In this document: positions 61,390 through 64,000 of the stretch, one piece after another
Numbering within the stretch: the first letter of the stretch is position 1
Layout: the number at the start of each line of letters is the position of its first letter
DNA from: Branchiostoma floridae
Lineage: Eukaryota > Chordata > Leptocardii > Amphioxiformes > Branchiostomatidae
Direction of reading: 5' to 3'
Assembly (NCBI RefSeq): GCF_000003815.2
Contig: NW_023365716.1
Location: forward strand, 1,596,060-1,660,059
DNA length: 64,000 bases
The notes under the pieces: generated by a model
What the model was told of the DNA's origin: nothing
What the model saw: the letters and a program-made list of their open reading frames with translations, nothing else
The model's database searches: none
Translations under genes and position numbers: made by a program

Positions 61390-63140
61390 TAATGATATTA
61401 CATTTATTTTATTTATTTATTTGTATCAGGCCCATGGCCCATAAAAACAGACACAGAACAAAGATTTACAAAGCTACACTTACAAATACTTTACATAATG
61501 TCGCCAGAATGTGCTGTGGCAAAAGCCGTCCGAGTGTACAAGCACTCTAATTATATCATTGTCAGACGACAGCAGGCGTGTTACAAATGAGTAGGTGACC
61601 TTGCGACGCCTTGCGTCAAACATGTCGGTCCGGTTATTCACAAACAACCAACTAGTACTTGTATGCCTGCCGACCGAAAAGAGCAGTTTCATTGCGCTGT
61701 GGTAAGCCACTCGTAGCTTGGAGATCGCACTCACGCTGTAATTACTCCAGATTTGGGCACAATACATCGGGGAGCAATACGCTGAGAACAACTCACTTTT
61801 TACCGCCGCTGAGCAGTAACGAAACCGGCGGAGGAGTGAATTTGCCCGAGAATAAAAGCCTCTGACGTGAGCTCGGATTGCTGCGTCATCCGAAAGATCA
61901 GGGGTAATTATATACCCAAGATATGTGGTAGAAGAGGCATACTTTAAGGCGGTACCGTACAGCATCAGCGGCGGCAAAGGCATACTCATGCGGAAGCGGC
62001 GACACGGAAAGTACATACATAGTGTTTTCGATTCATTAAACAACATGTCAATATCCGCTCCAGATAGCTCACAAATACTAATCAGTCTCTGCAACGCTTT
62101 AACAGACGGACAGACGAGGCAAATGTCATCCGCGTACATCAAGTGGTTGACTAAGGTGTCTCCAACATAGCAACCGACTCCAGACCTCAGTAGCTCGGTA
62201 CTCAAATCGGATACATACACATTGAACAAGATTGGTGACAATATGCTGCCTTGAGGCAAACCATTCATAGCAGTAAATGTATCCGAGAGGGTGTGGCCCC
62301 AACGGACACAGAATGACAACGTACTATACCACACGACCAGGAATCTAACTAGGTACATCGGAACCCCTCGATCCATAAGTTTTTTAAACAATGTCCAGTG
62401 GTTTACACGGTCAAACGCTTTGGATGCGTCCAGAAAACATGCAAATACAGGAGAGCCCCTTTGTCGATAATACTGAATAATTTCTTTGAGGGCAAATATA
62501 CATAGATCAGTTCCATGTTTCTTCTTAAATCCGAACTGGTTGCTCGGGGAGCATAGGAAATCGTCAAGGTATGTCAATAGTACAGATTCGATGACTTTTA
62601 ACAAGGGACTGGCAATTGCAATCGGACGATAACTGTCCTTGTTCGAAGCATTACAGCTGGGCTTCTTCAATACAGGGACAAGTACAACGTTCAGAATGCT
62701 AGGTGGCACATAGGCGTGTCTAAGCATAGAGGAAATTAAAATTGAAAGCAGAACGGGTAGTTGGGGCCCGGCGTTCTTAAGATGCTCAGCTGAAATGCCC
62801 TGCACGTCACTAGCCTTCCCATTGGATAAGTCATTGATAGCATCACATACCTCTCCTACTGTTACCGTGGTTACATCGCTAACATCAGATTCCATTGCAT
62901 GCATAACAGATGGTTTGTGATTAGCGGAATTAACCGAATTAAACAAGGAACTGTAGTAGTTTCTCCACATATTGGCAATATCTGTGGCCCCCGTGTAACC
63001 ATCAACCGTGTTGGGAAGATTTGGCTTGGAGCGGTTTTGCGAACGCAGAGCATTCCAAAAACTCTTGCAACCCCCCTGATGAAGATGCATGGCAAGCGCG
63101 TCCGCTCTAGACTGGGCCTCAGAGCGGCGACACTGTAATT
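61390..63140 (-). mobile_element. 5'-truncated LINE at the right border of the array
   Basis: The open frame 61480-63090 extends upstream without a Met to about 63140 (QCRRSEAQSRADALA). Downstream, the minus strand ends in an (AAAT)n-type tail (~61390-61425). No endonuclease domain is present. Clade not assigned; the RT motifs differ clearly from those of the LINE at 24.6-26.2 kb. Confidence 0.75.
61480..63090 (-). CDS. Reverse transcriptase region of a LINE
   Basis: 536 residues, open throughout. The RT domain is complete: SYRPIAIASPLLKVIE, CFLDASKAFDRVNH, MNGLPQGSILSPILFNVYVS and HLMYADDICLV (catalytic YADD), followed by a thumb-like region and a C-terminal extension to FWRHYVKYL. The RT is preceded by VCDAINDLSNGKASDVQGISAEHLKN, the usual block before the RT fingers. 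The N-terminal endonuclease is missing, so the copy is not autonomous. No stop codons or frameshifts suggests recent insertion. Confidence 0.85.
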   Translation of the reverse strand: MHLHQGGCKSFWNALRSQNRSKPNLPNTVDGYTGATDIANMWRNYYSSLFNSVNSANHKPSVMHAMESDVSDVTTVTVGEVCDAINDLSNGKASDVQGISAEHLKNAGPQLPVLLSILISSMLRHAYVPPSILNVVLVPVLKKPSCNASNKDSYRPIAIASPLLKVIESVLLTYLDDFLCSPSNQFGFKKKHGTDLCIFALKEIIQYYRQRGSPVFACFLDASKAFDRVNHWTLFKKLMDRGVPMYLVRFLVVWYSTLSFCVRWGHTLSDTFTAMNGLPQGSILSPILFNVYVSDLSTELLRSGVGCYVGDTLVNHLMYADDICLVCPSVKALQRLISICELSGADIDMLFNESKTLCMYFPCRRFRMSMPLPPLMLYGTALKYASSTTYLGYIITPDLSDDAAIRAHVRGFYSRANSLLRRFRYCSAAVKSELFSAYCSPMYCAQIWSNYSVSAISKLRVAYHSAMKLLFSVGRHTSTSWLFVNNRTDMFDARRRKVTYSFVTRLLSSDNDIIRVLVHSDGFCHSTFWRHYVKYL

Positions 63141-64000
63141 ATCATTACAAATACATATAAATTTATGCACATTGTATTCAGACAAAAAGGATCGCATTCT
63201 GTTTTTATACTTAGAGTTAATCAGCTAATACATTATATTGATGAACAAAGCTAATTAGCGACTGTATGTTTGCACGGAGTCTGTTTTGCATATCTAAATG
63301 TTTTGCATGCTTTTTGTCTGAAAAAAGGATGCAGCAATTGCAGTTATTATACGTCTGTTATAAACTTAACGTCCCATTTATTTTCCACATAAACTAATCA
63401 GTTTATGATTATCTAATTATTCTGATTAACTGTTTGTAGTACAGTGCATTACTAAATTACACAGCATATACCATGACGTGGTGTCTGAAAAGTCATAAAA
63501 ACTTATTCATGTCTGTCATGAAATACAATGTTTGAACTCATGGTTGGTATAATAATATCTCTAATTGTCACTTAGTTTAATAGTTACAATATTGTCCCAA
63601 ATAGCCTAATCATACATATAATAAAGCTGGTGTTTCTGTCACAGTAACACTTCTTGTACGTGACTTTGCTATCCTCTCCTTGGTGTCTGTTGATGCCACC
63701 TTTGTAGCCAGTTGACTATTGTGTTCTCTGACAGGCCAGACTTTGTGGAATTAGTTGAGTTCGAGCACCCGACCAATAATGAATTTAGCACTGTCAAATT
63801 GACACTTTTTATCAAGGCACAACCCCACCTGTCTGCACAACAGTCCTGTTGGTGTTTCATCTTCCTCCAGTAGAAAATAGAATAGAATACAATAATTAGT
63901 ATTTCCTTTGTGTAATTTCATGTACTGCGACCCAGAGTAAAAGGAAGATCCTTTTTGTTTGTTGATTAGAAAAAAAGCCACACCTGATTACATATATTCT
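63141..64000. other. AT-rich flank outside the array, no gene supported
   Basis: Two short minus-strand open frames (63669-63860, 63751-63981) overlap in different frames and show no domain I recognise. No copy of the ZNF unit is present. Confidence 0.4.

Noticed and set aside
63669-63981. Two overlapping minus-strand frames at the right end as a new gene
   Set aside because: Short, overlapping in different frames, no motif; cannot be supported from the window alone.

Overview
Metazoan genomic DNA, most likely a cephalochordate (amphioxus, Branchiostoma). I infer the lineage from the style of the C2H2 fingers, the CR1-like LINE debris and the hammerhead/MITE-type repeats; only 'animal nuclear genome' is firm. 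The first ~61 kb is a head-to-tail tandem array of C2H2 zinc-finger genes, all on the minus strand. I label the thirteen genes ZNF-A to ZNF-M from left to right. A fourteenth promoter at the left edge belongs to a gene outside the window.

Each unit (3-9 kb) has the same plan, read right to left. First comes a promoter/noncoding exon 1 with a YY1-type motif (CAARATGGCGGAC), a CRE-like GACGTCAG and a DR1-like AGGTSAgAGGTCA. Exon 1 ends at a conserved splice donor (CTACAG|GTAAGA), followed by a G-run in the intron (ATGGGGAGGGGGGCA). Intron 1 is about 0.5-2.7 kb. One long coding exon begins directly behind a splice acceptor. A 3' UTR follows, carrying two or three decayed 'fossil' fingers and an AATAAA signal. 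The proteins have a 83-190 residue acidic/Gln-rich N-terminus with SUMO-type IKEE/VKAE motifs, a QTTDxGxQQ motif and an LC8-type RETQT motif. Behind it lies an array of 5-19 fingers in a two-finger alternating module (YMCGECGYRTA / YKCDQCDYSAA). No KRAB, SCAN or BTB domain is visible.

Two gene classes exist. Type I (A, B, C, F, H, I, L, M) starts MAEF/MAG with the full N-terminus. Type II (D, E, G, J, K) starts MEDS, at a point equivalent to an internal Met of type I. Genes E, H and L are interrupted (7-bp deletion, 2-bp deletion, nonsense codon), and G is cut by an assembly gap. Promoter type, N-terminus, finger blocks and 3' UTR type sort into conflicting groups, which points to exchange or gene conversion among copies.

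Transposable elements sit mainly in introns, 3' UTRs and spacers: CR1-like and other LINE fragments (4.0-4.5, 24.6-26.2 and 61.4-63.1 kb), a piggyBac-like MITE with CRE palindromes (9.3-10.3 kb), several inverted-repeat elements, a 150-bp insertion with a hammerhead-ribozyme-like core (1.2 kb), and a 19-copy minisatellite at 18.0-19.1 kb. The minisatellite unit matches the 3' tail of the CR1-like fragment. The array ends near 60.8 kb. Two runs of N (30333-30432, 54135-54401) are assembly gaps.
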